Shown in pieces: positions 1 to 7,428 of a stretch of DNA of 21,523 nucleotides. The first letter of the stretch is position 1. Each line of letters starts with the position of its first letter. Both the position numbers and the translations under genes were made by a program. Where the stretch lies: assembly GCA_964517135.1 (NCBI GenBank), contig CAZFBA010000051.1:1-21523 (forward strand), read 5' to 3'. Origin of the DNA: CAZFBA01 sp964517135. Its GTDB lineage: Bacteria > Cyanobacteriota > Vampirovibrionia > JBFMGH01. The notes under the pieces are model-generated. The model did no database searches, was not told where the DNA came from, and saw nothing but the letters and a program-made list of their open reading frames with translations.

Positions 1-30
1 ACCCCCTCCCTGTTTTTGCTGGAATCAGTA

Positions 31-54
31 ATTTCTTAATTAATCAGAGGTTCC
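31..54 (-). repeat. Inverted-repeat copy A (IS- or MITE-end-like)
   Basis: Read on the minus strand this begins GGAACCTCTGATTAATTAAG. It matches 21398-21421 on the plus strand at 22 of 24 positions, so the window has a long-range inverted repeat near its two ends. Both copies have the GGA..CCTCTG end pointing into the window. The sequence resembles a terminal inverted repeat of a DDE-type insertion sequence, but no transposase is visible, so an element identity is only inferred. Confidence 0.45.
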
Positions 55-119
55 TCTTTTCTTCTTTCTCAAAACCAGCGATCAACCTTTTACAGGATTT
101 ATTCACACAACTTCTGACC

Positions 120-125
120 TATAAT
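120..125 (+). promoter_or_regulatory. Possible -10 box for the glycan cassette
   Basis: A perfect TATAAT lies about 50 bp upstream of the first gene of the three-gene cassette. No good -35 hexamer lies 16-18 bp upstream (only AT-rich sequence near 97-103), so this is a partial match. The cassette could also be read from upstream of the window. Confidence 0.3.
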
Positions 126-176
126 AACGTTAGAAATACTTAAAAAGAACACAAACCCGGAAATTCTTTAAAATAA

Positions 177-1394
177 ATGCTTAACAAGGTCCCAATCTTG
201 AATGTATACGTTATAACAACATCAAGGGCAGACTATGGCTTGCTATATCCTGTATTAAAAGAACTTGAAAATGATAATCAATTTCAAACTTACCTCATAG
301 CCTGTGGATCACATCTTTCAAAACATCATGGCAATACCATCAATCATATCTATGAGGATGGCTTTAAAAACGTTATTATGATTGATACTGATATTAGAAG
401 CGATACAGAAAATGACCTTTGTAAATCTATTGCAGCCGGGCTTAACCGGTTTTCTAATCTGTTAACAGAAAAAAACCCTGATTTTATTATAGTCCTCGGA
501 GATCGTTATGAATTATGGGCTTTTTGCATTGCTGCGGTTATCCACAGGGTCCCTGTTGTCCATATACACGGAGGTGAATCAACTTCAGGGGTTATTGATG
601 ATCCTGTAAGACATTCAATAAGTAAAATGGCATCAGTTCATTTTCCTGTTATAGATCAGTACTCAAAAAGAATTATTCAAATGGGCGAAAACCCTCGTTA
701 TGTTTTTACTGCCGGCGCACCCGGTATTGATAACATAAAAAAAGTAAAGCTTTTAAAAAAAGAAGAGCTTGAAAAACTACTGAATATGAATCTTAATGAT
801 CCATTTGCCCTTATGACTTATCACCCGGTAACGCTTGACAATTATATGGATGCTGAAAACCAAATAAATGAAGTCTTTTCAGCTTTAATAGATATAAAAA
901 TAAAGACTATAATAACAATGCCTAATGCTGATACGGGAAATAGTCTTATATATAAAGTAATACATAAGTATTGTAACCAAAACCCCAATCAATTTAAATT
1001 ATTCAAGCATTTAGGCCAGCAAAAATACTTAAGTATTATGAACAATACCACTTTTATGATAGGCAACTCATCAAGTGGAATTATCGAAAGTGCCTCGTTT
1101 AAACTACCTGTAGTTAATATAGGAGACAGACAGGGTGGGCGTTTCAAGCCTCCTAATGTTATAGATTGCCCCTGTATAAAAGAATCTATTTTAAATGCAA
1201 TCAAAAAAGCCCTCTCAAAAGAGTTTATAAACACCATTAGAGATATTAAAAACCCATATGGAGACGGTAAAACAGCTAAAAGAATCGTTCAAACCCTTAA
1301 AAAAATTGATTTCTCTAACCCTGAACTGATAAAAAAAGGCTTTCATGACATCCTTGAAACTGAAAAGTCTAGCAAAAAAAGGGAATCGCTATGA
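177..1394 (+). CDS. neuC: UDP-N-acetylglucosamine 2-epimerase (hydrolysing), NeuC/LegG type
   Basis: The 405-residue protein has the usual length and motifs of hydrolysing UDP-GlcNAc 2-epimerases (GT-B fold). These are TSRADYGLL near residues 15-23, GDRYE at 108-112, HIHGGE at 129-134, a following DDPVRHSISK segment, and the C-terminal GNSSSGIIE loop near 296. Family members release UDP and give ManNAc (NeuC), or act on related activated sugars in legionaminic acid synthesis (LegG); the sequence does not tell which. It is cytoplasmic. It opens a three-gene cassette, and its stop overlaps the next start as ATGA. No strong Shine-Dalgarno precedes ATG 177, but the TSRADYG strand follows at the normal distance. 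NeuB- and NeuA-type partners are absent from the window, so the final sugar is unknown. Confidence 0.88.
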   Translation: MLNKVPILNVYVITTSRADYGLLYPVLKELENDNQFQTYLIACGSHLSKHHGNTINHIYEDGFKNVIMIDTDIRSDTENDLCKSIAAGLNRFSNLLTEKNPDFIIVLGDRYELWAFCIAAVIHRVPVVHIHGGESTSGVIDDPVRHSISKMASVHFPVIDQYSKRIIQMGENPRYVFTAGAPGIDNIKKVKLLKKEELEKLLNMNLNDPFALMTYHPVTLDNYMDAENQINEVFSALIDIKIKTIITMPNADTGNSLIYKVIHKYCNQNPNQFKLFKHLGQQKYLSIMNNTTFMIGNSSSGIIESASFKLPVVNIGDRQGGRFKPPNVIDCPCIKESILNAIKKALSKEFINTIRDIKNPYGDGKTAKRIVQTLKKIDFSNPELIKKGFHDILETEKSSKKRESL

Positions 1395-2278
1395 AAATTG
1401 TTTTTATAGGTACAGTTGACTTTAGTTATCATTGCCTTAATGAGGTTATAAAGAATAATGGTGAAGTATGTGGGATTATTACATATCCTGAATCACCTAT
1501 TAATAGTGACTATAAAGATATTACACCACTGGCAGCAGAACATAATATACCTGTATATCACACTGTTAACATCAATGATCCAGCATGTATTCAATGGGCC
1601 AGAGAAAAAAAACCAGATATTATCTTTTGTTTCGGTATTTCTCAGATCATAAAAACGGAAATGCTACATTTAGCACCAATGGGCATTCTGGGCATACACC
1701 CTGCACTATTGCCAAAAAACAGAGGTAGGCACCCTCTTATCTGGGCACTGGCATTAGGGTTAAAAGAAAGCGGTCTGACATTCTTTTTTATGGATAAAGG
1801 AGTCGATTCAGGGCCAATATTGTCACAAAAAACTTTTTCTATTGAATATCATGACGATGCTTATTCTCTTTATCAGAAGATTAAAGCTCTTGCAACAATC
1901 CAGATAGCTGATTTTATGCCCATTCTAGCAACAGGCAATTATCAGCTAATACCTCAGGATCATTCAAAAGCTAACTACTGGCGAAAAAGAACCTGCAAAG
2001 ATGGTATGATAGACTGGCGAATGTCTGCTGAAAATATAAGAAATACTGTTCGGGCACTCGTAAAGCCTTATCCTGGGGCTGAATTTATCTATAAAAACAG
2101 TTCTTTCACCCTCTGGAAAGTTGAAAATTATTCTGGTATAATACCTAAAAACATTGAACCTGGAAAAGTTATATCTATTATTAACAACAATCCCCTTGTG
2201 CGATGCGGCGATGGTGCAGTTATATTAACGGATTATGAGCCAGCAATAAACTTTAAAGAAGGAGATTATCTCTTATGA
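1391..2278 (+). CDS. Formyltransferase-fold protein (sugar N-formyltransferase-like)
   Basis: This 295-residue protein carries a formyl-transferase N domain and a C-terminal domain like those of methionyl-tRNA formyltransferase (Fmt) and ArnA. Visible are GIHPALLPKNRGRHP (101-115), MDKGVDSGPIL (134-144) with the catalytic-type Asp139, and DGMIDWRMSAENIRN followed by PYPGA in the C-terminal part. Family enzymes move a formyl group from 10-formyltetrahydrofolate to an amine. The context, between a UDP-GlcNAc epimerase and a PIG-L deacetylase with 4-bp ATGA overlaps on both sides, argues for a sugar amine rather than Met-tRNA. The canonical Asn-x-His of the active site reads Gly101-Ile-His103. 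Asn is therefore missing, either as a subfamily trait or through altered chemistry. The amino-sugar substrate is inferred. Confidence 0.75.
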   Translation: MKIVFIGTVDFSYHCLNEVIKNNGEVCGIITYPESPINSDYKDITPLAAEHNIPVYHTVNINDPACIQWAREKKPDIIFCFGISQIIKTEMLHLAPMGILGIHPALLPKNRGRHPLIWALALGLKESGLTFFFMDKGVDSGPILSQKTFSIEYHDDAYSLYQKIKALATIQIADFMPILATGNYQLIPQDHSKANYWRKRTCKDGMIDWRMSAENIRNTVRALVKPYPGAEFIYKNSSFTLWKVENYSGIIPKNIEPGKVISIINNNPLVRCGDGAVILTDYEPAINFKEGDYLL

Positions 2279-2931
2279 AAGTACTATTCATAGCAGTACA
2301 TCCTGATGATGAGACTTTAGGCTGTGGTGGAACAATTCTCAAGCATAAACAAAAAGGAGACTCTCTTTTCTGGCTTATTATTTCAGAGTTACAAAGTAAT
2401 AATGCTAACTATCATAAAGAAAGAAGAGACATTATAAACTCTGTATCTAAAACATACAAATTCAATCAGGTTTTTGATTCGGGGTTTTCTGCAAAAGAAC
2501 TGCATAATGTTGATTTTAATGAAATTATTTCTAAAATTTCAGAAGTGATAAATGATGTAAAGCCTGATATAATCTACACACCAAATAGATCTGATGTACA
2601 TACAGACCATCAGATTGTAGCTAAAGCTGTTGCCAGTTGTACAAAAACTTTTCGTAACCCCTTTATAAAACGTATATTAATGTATGAATGCCTTTCTGAA
2701 TCAGAAACAAACTTTCCATTACCTGAAAATGCTTTTATACCAAATGTATACTCTGATATTACCCCGTTTATTGACCAGAAAATTGACATAATGAAACTTT
2801 ATAAAACTGAAATACACTGCCCACCTTTGCCACGCAGCCCTGAAAATATTCGTGCACTGGCACGCTTCAGGGGTAGCATTGCCGGCATTGATTATGCTGA
2901 AGCTTTTATGTTGTTAAGAGATATATTTTAA
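2275..2931 (+). CDS. PIG-L/LmbE-family N-acetyl sugar deacetylase
   Basis: This 218-residue protein has the hallmark HPDDE at residues 9-13 and HTDH at 109-112. In characterised PIG-L enzymes the zinc ligands correspond to His9, Asp12 and His112. The family removes acetyl groups from GlcNAc-type sugars in GPI, mycothiol, bacillithiol and antibiotic pathways. Its start overlaps the stop of the formyltransferase gene (ATGA), with GGAG eight bases upstream inside that gene. It is the last gene of the cassette, and its stop overlaps the stop of the convergent HAD gene. Deacetylation here would expose the amine that the neighbouring formyltransferase could acylate. That pairing is inference, and the exact sugar cannot be read from the sequence. 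Confidence 0.85.
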   Translation: MKVLFIAVHPDDETLGCGGTILKHKQKGDSLFWLIISELQSNNANYHKERRDIINSVSKTYKFNQVFDSGFSAKELHNVDFNEIISKISEVINDVKPDIIYTPNRSDVHTDHQIVAKAVASCTKTFRNPFIKRILMYECLSESETNFPLPENAFIPNVYSDITPFIDQKIDIMKLYKTEIHCPPLPRSPENIRALARFRGSIAGIDYAEAFMLLRDIF

Positions 2932-4094
2932 TAGATTTCTTCTGCTATGGCATGTGGAAGATGTTTTCTAAAATCCGGATTAGTGTCAGAATATTTTTTA
3001 ATGGCCTGTTTGACCCCATCAAGCAGGTTAAAGTGGCCAACTTTCAAGAATTTATCCGGGTACTGATCTGCCAGCTGATGCAGTTTCGGGTTATCACCTA
3101 CAACAATACTCAGCATAGGAAGTTTATCTATATCACATAAATCTGTATAAGTGGCAGGGTCAAGCATTGTCCTGTCATTAGAACCGTTACCTGCAACAAT
3201 AACAAAGTCATTATCTTTTATGGCTTGAATAATTGCTTTTCTTACATCATAGGTTTTATCAAGAGGTTTGCCGTTAATAAGAGGATTTATTGTTATAGAT
3301 GGGCCGTTAGAGTTTTCCCAGTCACTATCACGTACAGTCATATCATATTTTATGCTTTTTGAATCAAGCTTTTCCCGAATTGAATCGACAATAGAGTGTT
3401 GTATCTTATCAGCAGCGTGGTTTGGTGGAAGTCCAATGTAGAAATTTAGATCTCCATCCTGCCTGACAAGAGCCACCCATGAGTTATCATAACGGCTTTT
3501 GACCTGATCCCATATGTTTTTGTATGATTTTGCACCATAATCAGACCCACCGCTGGGGGCATAAACAATTGGGAAATCCCAGTCTTCGAGAGTCTCAAGG
3601 ATAGAACTTTTGATATAGTTGGCATCCCAGCCTGTTATTTCTTTTATATCATCACGTTTAGAATGATCTATATGCCTTGCTGAGGGCCAATCTGGAACAA
3701 TTTCTTTTTCAGGTAGTTTAGAACTACTCAAAAAAACGTCACCACCGTTTTTAGTTACCAGCCGGTCAGGTTTAATCCAGATAATGCCGGCTTTTTTTAC
3801 CATATCTAAATAATGCCTGTATTCCCCTCTGTTTCTGCCAGTAGTAACATTCAGCTCTACATCTTCTTTGTTTCTTGTTATAAAATTGTTAAGAGACTCG
3901 AAAGCCTGTTTAACCTTCAGAAAAACAGGGTGTTTTTTGTTTTCAGAACTCAATATACCCTGATCAGAGTGAGGAAAATAAGTATCATCACTGTCAAACC
4001 ATAACTTAACTTTGCCTGCACCAAAGTTTATGTTAGAATTATCTCTATTGACTGGTTTTAACCCTGGTTTATATGTGCTGTGTGAAACATTCAT
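2928..4094 (-). CDS. HAD-superfamily hydrolase (sucrose-phosphatase/Cof-like) with N-terminal leader
   Basis: The 388-residue protein shows all four HAD motifs: DSDDT at 34-38 (nucleophile Asp34, acid/base Asp36), Thr84/Thr85 in NVTTGR, Lys280 in PLDKTYD, and GNGSND at 302-307. Motif order and the cap between motifs II and III fit the C2-type (IIB) phosphatases such as Cof and sucrose-phosphate phosphatase, so a phosphorylated sugar or metabolite is the likely substrate. Residues 1-28 form an unusual leader ending NINFGAGK that the HAD fold does not need and that is not a signal peptide. A GGTTAG-like ribosome site and a 16-bp palindrome lie upstream. The gene converges on the glycan cassette with overlapping stops, but no functional link is shown. 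Confidence 0.75.
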   Translation of the reverse strand: MNVSHSTYKPGLKPVNRDNSNINFGAGKVKLWFDSDDTYFPHSDQGILSSENKKHPVFLKVKQAFESLNNFITRNKEDVELNVTTGRNRGEYRHYLDMVKKAGIIWIKPDRLVTKNGGDVFLSSSKLPEKEIVPDWPSARHIDHSKRDDIKEITGWDANYIKSSILETLEDWDFPIVYAPSGGSDYGAKSYKNIWDQVKSRYDNSWVALVRQDGDLNFYIGLPPNHAADKIQHSIVDSIREKLDSKSIKYDMTVRDSDWENSNGPSITINPLINGKPLDKTYDVRKAIIQAIKDNDFVIVAGNGSNDRTMLDPATYTDLCDIDKLPMLSIVVGDNPKLHQLADQYPDKFLKVGHFNLLDGVKQAIKKYSDTNPDFRKHLPHAIAEEIY

Positions 4095-4112
4095 AATTCT
4101 AACCTTTGTTTT

Positions 4113-4128
4113 GTATTTATATAAATAC
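4113..4128. promoter_or_regulatory. Perfect 16-bp palindrome upstream of the HAD gene
   Basis: GTATTTATATAAATAC is its own reverse complement and sits 18 bp before the HAD start codon, just upstream of its ribosome-binding region. It could be an operator or part of the core promoter. It is wholly A/T apart from the end bases, so chance is a real alternative. Confidence 0.3.
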
Positions 4129-4197
4129 TTCTCAAGAAATGTAATTGCGCAAAATGCATTTTATATTACATCTTATTTACATTAAAACTGGCAAGTC

Positions 4198-4221
4198 ACC
4201 ATTAAAAGACTAATGCATAAC
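4198..4221 (+). repeat. 24-bp repeat with CATTA-N6-TAATG palindrome, copy 1
   Basis: The block contains CATTA at 4200-4204 and TAATG at 4211-4215 around AAAGAC, and continues GCATAAC. It matches the reverse complement of 21324-21347 at 23 of 24 bases. It lies about 104 bp upstream of the HAD start. The paired half-sites and the upstream position at both genes fit a shared regulator-binding site. A mobile-repeat remnant is the alternative. Confidence 0.45.
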
Positions 4222-4238
4222 TATAACAATTGCATCTT

Positions 4239-4330
4239 AGACTTTACACGCTCGCTCAAGTGTTCGCTCGCTTGAGTTTGCCGTGACCTTATTCAGGTGT
4301 CCAACCTAAACCACCGTTTGGGTTTTACAG
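4239..4330. repeat. GC-rich tandem repeat plus hairpin island
   Basis: Two adjacent 16-bp units beginning CGCTCGCT (from 4249 and 4265) agree at 12 of 16 positions and form a CTCAAG...CTTGAG inverted repeat. They are followed at about 4303-4324 by AACCTAAAC-CACC-GTTTGGGTT, a 9-bp stem with one T-G pair and a 4-base loop. The patch stands out from its AT-rich surroundings. It may be a structured leader, a small RNA or a remnant of an inserted element; no match to a known RNA family was recognised. Confidence 0.4.
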
Positions 4331-4876
4331 AAAAGCAAATGAAAACCTCAATGAAACAGTTTACAATTTTATCAACATAAAGCTTAAAAAGAGCTTTTTA
4401 CTTAACAATAACAAAAACTTCCACCTGACTAACCCGAGTCTATTATACTAAAGTACTATCCTGCTATAAAAAGCTAAAATGACATAGAAAAATGATTATC
4501 TAAAAGTACTATAAACCTAATGTTACAAATATAGCAATACTCTTGGAATTTGTATAATTTTTTCTCAAAAAAATAAAATAACCAGATTGCCGAAAACCTT
4601 TATTTTTATTGATTAAATGTAATAAAGTTATAAATGTAGTTTTTTTTGAGGATTTTTTATAAAAACAATTTGTATTTTTTAAAGAAATCCAGAAAGATTT
4701 TTTATACTCTTTAAGTTAATTGTTTTTACCTGTGCTTTTAAATTACACTACCAGAGAAAGTTTTGGAAAATTTCAAAATTATTATTAATAATGAAAGGAA
4801 TATACTACCTATAAATACTACAATTTTAATGTTACGAGCATAGTAAAAGCTAGTTTTGACGACAGATTGCAGTTTT

Positions 4877-4882
4877 CAGGAG
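4877..4882 (+). promoter_or_regulatory. Shine-Dalgarno that fixes the porin start
   Basis: CAGGAG lies six bases before ATG 4889. It favours that ATG over an in-frame TTG at 4856, which lacks such a site. The shorter product also begins directly with a typical signal peptide. Confidence 0.8.
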
Positions 4883-4888
4883 TTATGT

Positions 4889-6298
4889 ATGAATATTTAC
4901 AAGAAAATATTAACGTGCCTAATTTTTCTCTTAATAATGAATCCGGTTTATTCAAAACAAATGACCTCTATGGATGATATTAATAACATTGATAAACCAA
5001 AATTAAGCAATAAAACTGAAAAACTTGATAAAGATCACTGGGCTTACAAGAGACTTCTTAATATAACTGAAAAATACGGTCTGCTTGTTGGTGAATCTGG
5101 TGATTTTTTTGAAAGTGATAAACCTCTTACAAGAAATGAAGCTGCTTTAATTCTTGTAAGCCTTATAGGCAAAATAAGAGAAGATAATGCAGATTTGTCT
5201 TCTGTAGAACAAGAACAGATGCAAATTTTGAAAGAAGAGTTTGAAAAAGAAATTGCTTTTATTTCAGGCAGAATGGATGAACTGGAAGACTCTGTTCGCT
5301 CTATTGAAGGCAGGGTAACAAAAATTGAGACTGTTGACTCTAAAAATGTTAAATATTCGTTTGGTGAAAACATGAAATTACAGACTCTTATCAGGGCTAA
5401 ATATTCAAACCTGATCAAAAGAGCTTCAGAAAAAGAAAAGGGCAATTTTGATGTTCCGTTTGCGAGAATTCGACTGGAAGGCAAAGCAGCAAAACATTTT
5501 GGTTATAGAGTTGATATAAGGCCTGATACCACTTTTAATAACACTACAAGAAGAGGTATTCTTAATAATGCCTGGGTTTATACTGATATTATTCCTTATC
5601 ATAAGCTTTATGCAGGACAAATGAGGATACCTGTAGGGTATGAGGGTGATATGTCACCCGAAGATCTTATTTTAATTGAAAGATCACAGATATCAAGAAA
5701 TTTTGCTAATAGAAGAGATATAGGTTCAAAATTAGAAGGTTCAACACAATTTTTTGACTATAAAGCCGCTATTTTTAACGGGCAGGGCTATAACGCAGCA
5801 GATACTGTAAACACAAGGCTTGATTATGGTTTATGGGGTGTTATAAAACCCCTTGCCTTGAAACCTCAACTGGGTTCTTTGAAGCTGGGTGGTGGATACT
5901 ATAATGGTAAATATGGCACAGGTAGCAGAGATACAGTATTTGATAACCACTACAGCAATACGGTTAGTTGTTATGGTCAGTATGACTACAAAAAATTTAG
6001 TGTCTTTTCTGAATACTCAAAAAAAGATGGCTATGGATCCTCTTTTGATGTGAAAGCTGATGGATGGTACGTCAGTACAGCATATTTTATAACAGATAAA
6101 CTACAGCTGGTAGGACGATTCGATCAGTTTAGACCGGATTTTTCAGATAAGAGCAACAAAACAAGAGAATATACAGCCGGGTTAAATTATTTTTTCAATA
6201 ACAAAAACCTTAAAATGCAATTTAATTATGTGTTTGTGGATAATTTCAACTTCCAGAATGGGCATAAACTCGTTTTACTTACCCAGTACCTGTTATAG
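4889..6298 (+). CDS. SLH-domain outer-membrane porin (OprO/P-like barrel)
   Basis: With the start at 4889 the protein has 469 residues. Residues 1-22 are a signal peptide (lysines, hydrophobic core, VYS). About 46-94 is an SLH domain (DHWAYKRLLNITEKYGLL, then ESDKPLTRNEAA). About 105-150 is a heptad-rich coiled coil. From about 157 to the end come alternating aromatic strands resembling phosphate-selective porins, including an AGQMRIPVGYEGDMSPEDL segment. The SLH part would grip peptidoglycan-linked polymer while the barrel sits in the outer membrane, as in cyanobacterial porins. The chain ends in Leu-Leu rather than the usual terminal Phe. The sulfate-binding protein gene starts 21 bp downstream, so the likely role is anion (sulfate) entry into the periplasm. 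That specificity is inferred from context. Confidence 0.78.
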   Translation: MNIYKKILTCLIFLLIMNPVYSKQMTSMDDINNIDKPKLSNKTEKLDKDHWAYKRLLNITEKYGLLVGESGDFFESDKPLTRNEAALILVSLIGKIREDNADLSSVEQEQMQILKEEFEKEIAFISGRMDELEDSVRSIEGRVTKIETVDSKNVKYSFGENMKLQTLIRAKYSNLIKRASEKEKGNFDVPFARIRLEGKAAKHFGYRVDIRPDTTFNNTTRRGILNNAWVYTDIIPYHKLYAGQMRIPVGYEGDMSPEDLILIERSQISRNFANRRDIGSKLEGSTQFFDYKAAIFNGQGYNAADTVNTRLDYGLWGVIKPLALKPQLGSLKLGGGYYNGKYGTGSRDTVFDNHYSNTVSCYGQYDYKKFSVFSEYSKKDGYGSSFDVKADGWYVSTAYFITDKLQLVGRFDQFRPDFSDKSNKTREYTAGLNYFFNNKNLKMQFNYVFVDNFNFQNGHKLVLLTQYLL

Positions 6299-6305
6299 AG
6301 ATTAC

Positions 6306-6311
6306 AAGGAG
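6306..6311 (+). promoter_or_regulatory. Shine-Dalgarno that fixes the sulfate-binding protein start
   Basis: AAGGAG lies eight bases before ATG 6320 but only two before the in-frame TTG at 6314, so ATG 6320 is the real start. Confidence 0.8.
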
Positions 6312-6319
6312 AATTGATA

Positions 6320-7408
6320 ATGAAAAAACTGCTATTAGGACTTTTAATATTATTTATAATTGTAACAGGAGCCGTAATACTAACCAATAAAAAAGATAAA
6401 TCCCTTGAAACAAAACCTGTTGAAATTCTCAATGTTTCTTATGACCCGACCAGAGAGTTTTATAAAGAATACAATCAAATATTTACAACATACTGGAAAC
6501 TTAAAACAGGACAGGATGTCATCATAAAACAATCACATGGAGGGGCCGGCAAACAAGCCAGGTCAGTTATTGATGGCCTGCAAGCAGATGTTGTTACACT
6601 GGCTCTGGCTTATGATATAGATGCCATTAGTGAAATAACAGGTATATTGCCGGCGAACTGGCAATCAAGACTGCCTAATAACTCATCGCCTTATACTTCT
6701 ACTATTGTATTTCTTGTTAGAAAAGGCAACCCTAAACAGATAAAAGACTGGGATGACTTAATAAAACCGGATGTTGAAGTTATTACACCTAATCCAAAAA
6801 CCTCTGGTGGCGCTAGATGGAACTATCTTGCGGCCTGGGGATACGCATTAAAAAGTGAACTTGGTGATCTTGAAAAACTTAATAATCCTGAATTCGCAGG
6901 AGAAGTCGAAAAAGCTAATGCTAAAGCAAAAGAATTTGTTACTAAATTGTTTGAAAATGTTTCTGTTCTTGATACCGGCGCAAGAGGATCAACAAATACT
7001 TTTGTGCAAAGAGGCATTGGAGATGTTTTTCTATCCTGGGAAAATGAAGCTTTTCTCTCTATAAACGAACTGGGAGCAGATAAATACGAAATTATAATAC
7101 CCTCTATCAGTATACTGGCCGAACCTCCTGTAACAGTTGTTGATAAAAACGCTAAAGCTCACGGTACTTATGAGGTTTCTACTGAATATCTTAAACACCT
7201 GTATACTCCAGAGGCCCAGCGCTTAGCTGCTAAACATTACTATCGTCCGTTTCACCCTGAATATGCTGATGAACAAGACTTAAAGAGATTTAAAGACGTT
7301 AAATTGTTCAATCTTGATGAAATCTTTGGAAGCTGGCAGGAAGCACAGAAGATACATTTTTCTGATGGCGGAATATTTGATCAAATATATCTTTCAGGTA
7401 AAAATTAG
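6320..7408 (+). CDS. sbp: Periplasmic sulfate/thiosulfate-binding protein
   Basis: The 362-residue protein matches the Sbp/CysP family throughout: VSYDPTREFY (39-48), QSHGGAGKQARSVIDG (71-86), VTLALAYDIDAI (92-103), NSSPYTSTIVFLVRKGNPK (121-139), TPNPKTSGGARWNYLAAWG (156-174) and the C-terminal FSDGGIFDQIY. These strands hold the residues that bind the dehydrated sulfate ion in the family. Residues 1-22 are a basic-hydrophobic export signal. There is no lipobox cysteine and no clear cleavage site, so the protein may stay membrane-anchored. It lies between the porin and the permease genes (21 and 20 bp gaps), so the five genes form one operon. Sulfate and thiosulfate cannot be told apart from sequence. 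Confidence 0.92.
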   Translation: MKKLLLGLLILFIIVTGAVILTNKKDKSLETKPVEILNVSYDPTREFYKEYNQIFTTYWKLKTGQDVIIKQSHGGAGKQARSVIDGLQADVVTLALAYDIDAISEITGILPANWQSRLPNNSSPYTSTIVFLVRKGNPKQIKDWDDLIKPDVEVITPNPKTSGGARWNYLAAWGYALKSELGDLEKLNNPEFAGEVEKANAKAKEFVTKLFENVSVLDTGARGSTNTFVQRGIGDVFLSWENEAFLSINELGADKYEIIIPSISILAEPPVTVVDKNAKAHGTYEVSTEYLKHLYTPEAQRLAAKHYYRPFHPEYADEQDLKRFKDVKLFNLDEIFGSWQEAQKIHFSDGGIFDQIYLSGKN

Positions 7409-7428
7409 TCTTAAAAGGTATTCTATCA

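Larger units (their letters stand above)
4095..4888. other. 794-bp intergenic region between HAD gene and sulfate operon
   Basis: No convincing gene is present on either strand. The left part probably serves the minus-strand HAD gene: a 16-bp palindrome, a TTGCCA -35-like hexamer on the minus strand (4189-4194) and an operator-like repeat (4198-4221). The middle has a GC-rich tandem repeat and hairpin island (4239-4330) and a weak hairpin with T residues (4379-4399). The right part is very AT-rich, with two pairs of duplicated motifs (4450-4459/4503-4512 and 4519-4537/4828-4846). I could not pick a convincing -35/-10 pair for the sulfate operon, although several TATAAA-like boxes occur (for example 4810-4815). 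Confidence 0.6.

Noticed and set aside
1391..2278. Housekeeping methionyl-tRNA formyltransferase (fmt)
   Set aside because: The domain layout fits, but the gene is locked between sugar epimerase and deacetylase genes, and the active-site Asn is replaced.
4249..4280. CRISPR-like tandem repeat
   Set aside because: Only two 16-bp units in direct contact, no spacers and no cas genes.
4280..4330. IS3-type insertion-sequence end (TTGGACACC on the minus strand)
   Set aside because: A short resemblance only, with no partner end or transposase.
4856..4888. TTG start 33 bp upstream giving a longer porin
   Set aside because: No ribosome site before it, while CAGGAG sits correctly before ATG 4889, where a normal signal peptide begins.
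5044..5484. Minus-strand open frame inside the porin gene
   Set aside because: Lies entirely opposite a well-supported gene, is Ser-rich in the way antisense frames are, and has no ribosome site or recognisable domain. Other such frames across the window were dropped for the same reason.
6314..6319. TTG start for the sulfate-binding protein
   Set aside because: Only two bases from AAGGAG, too close; ATG 6320 has the right spacing.
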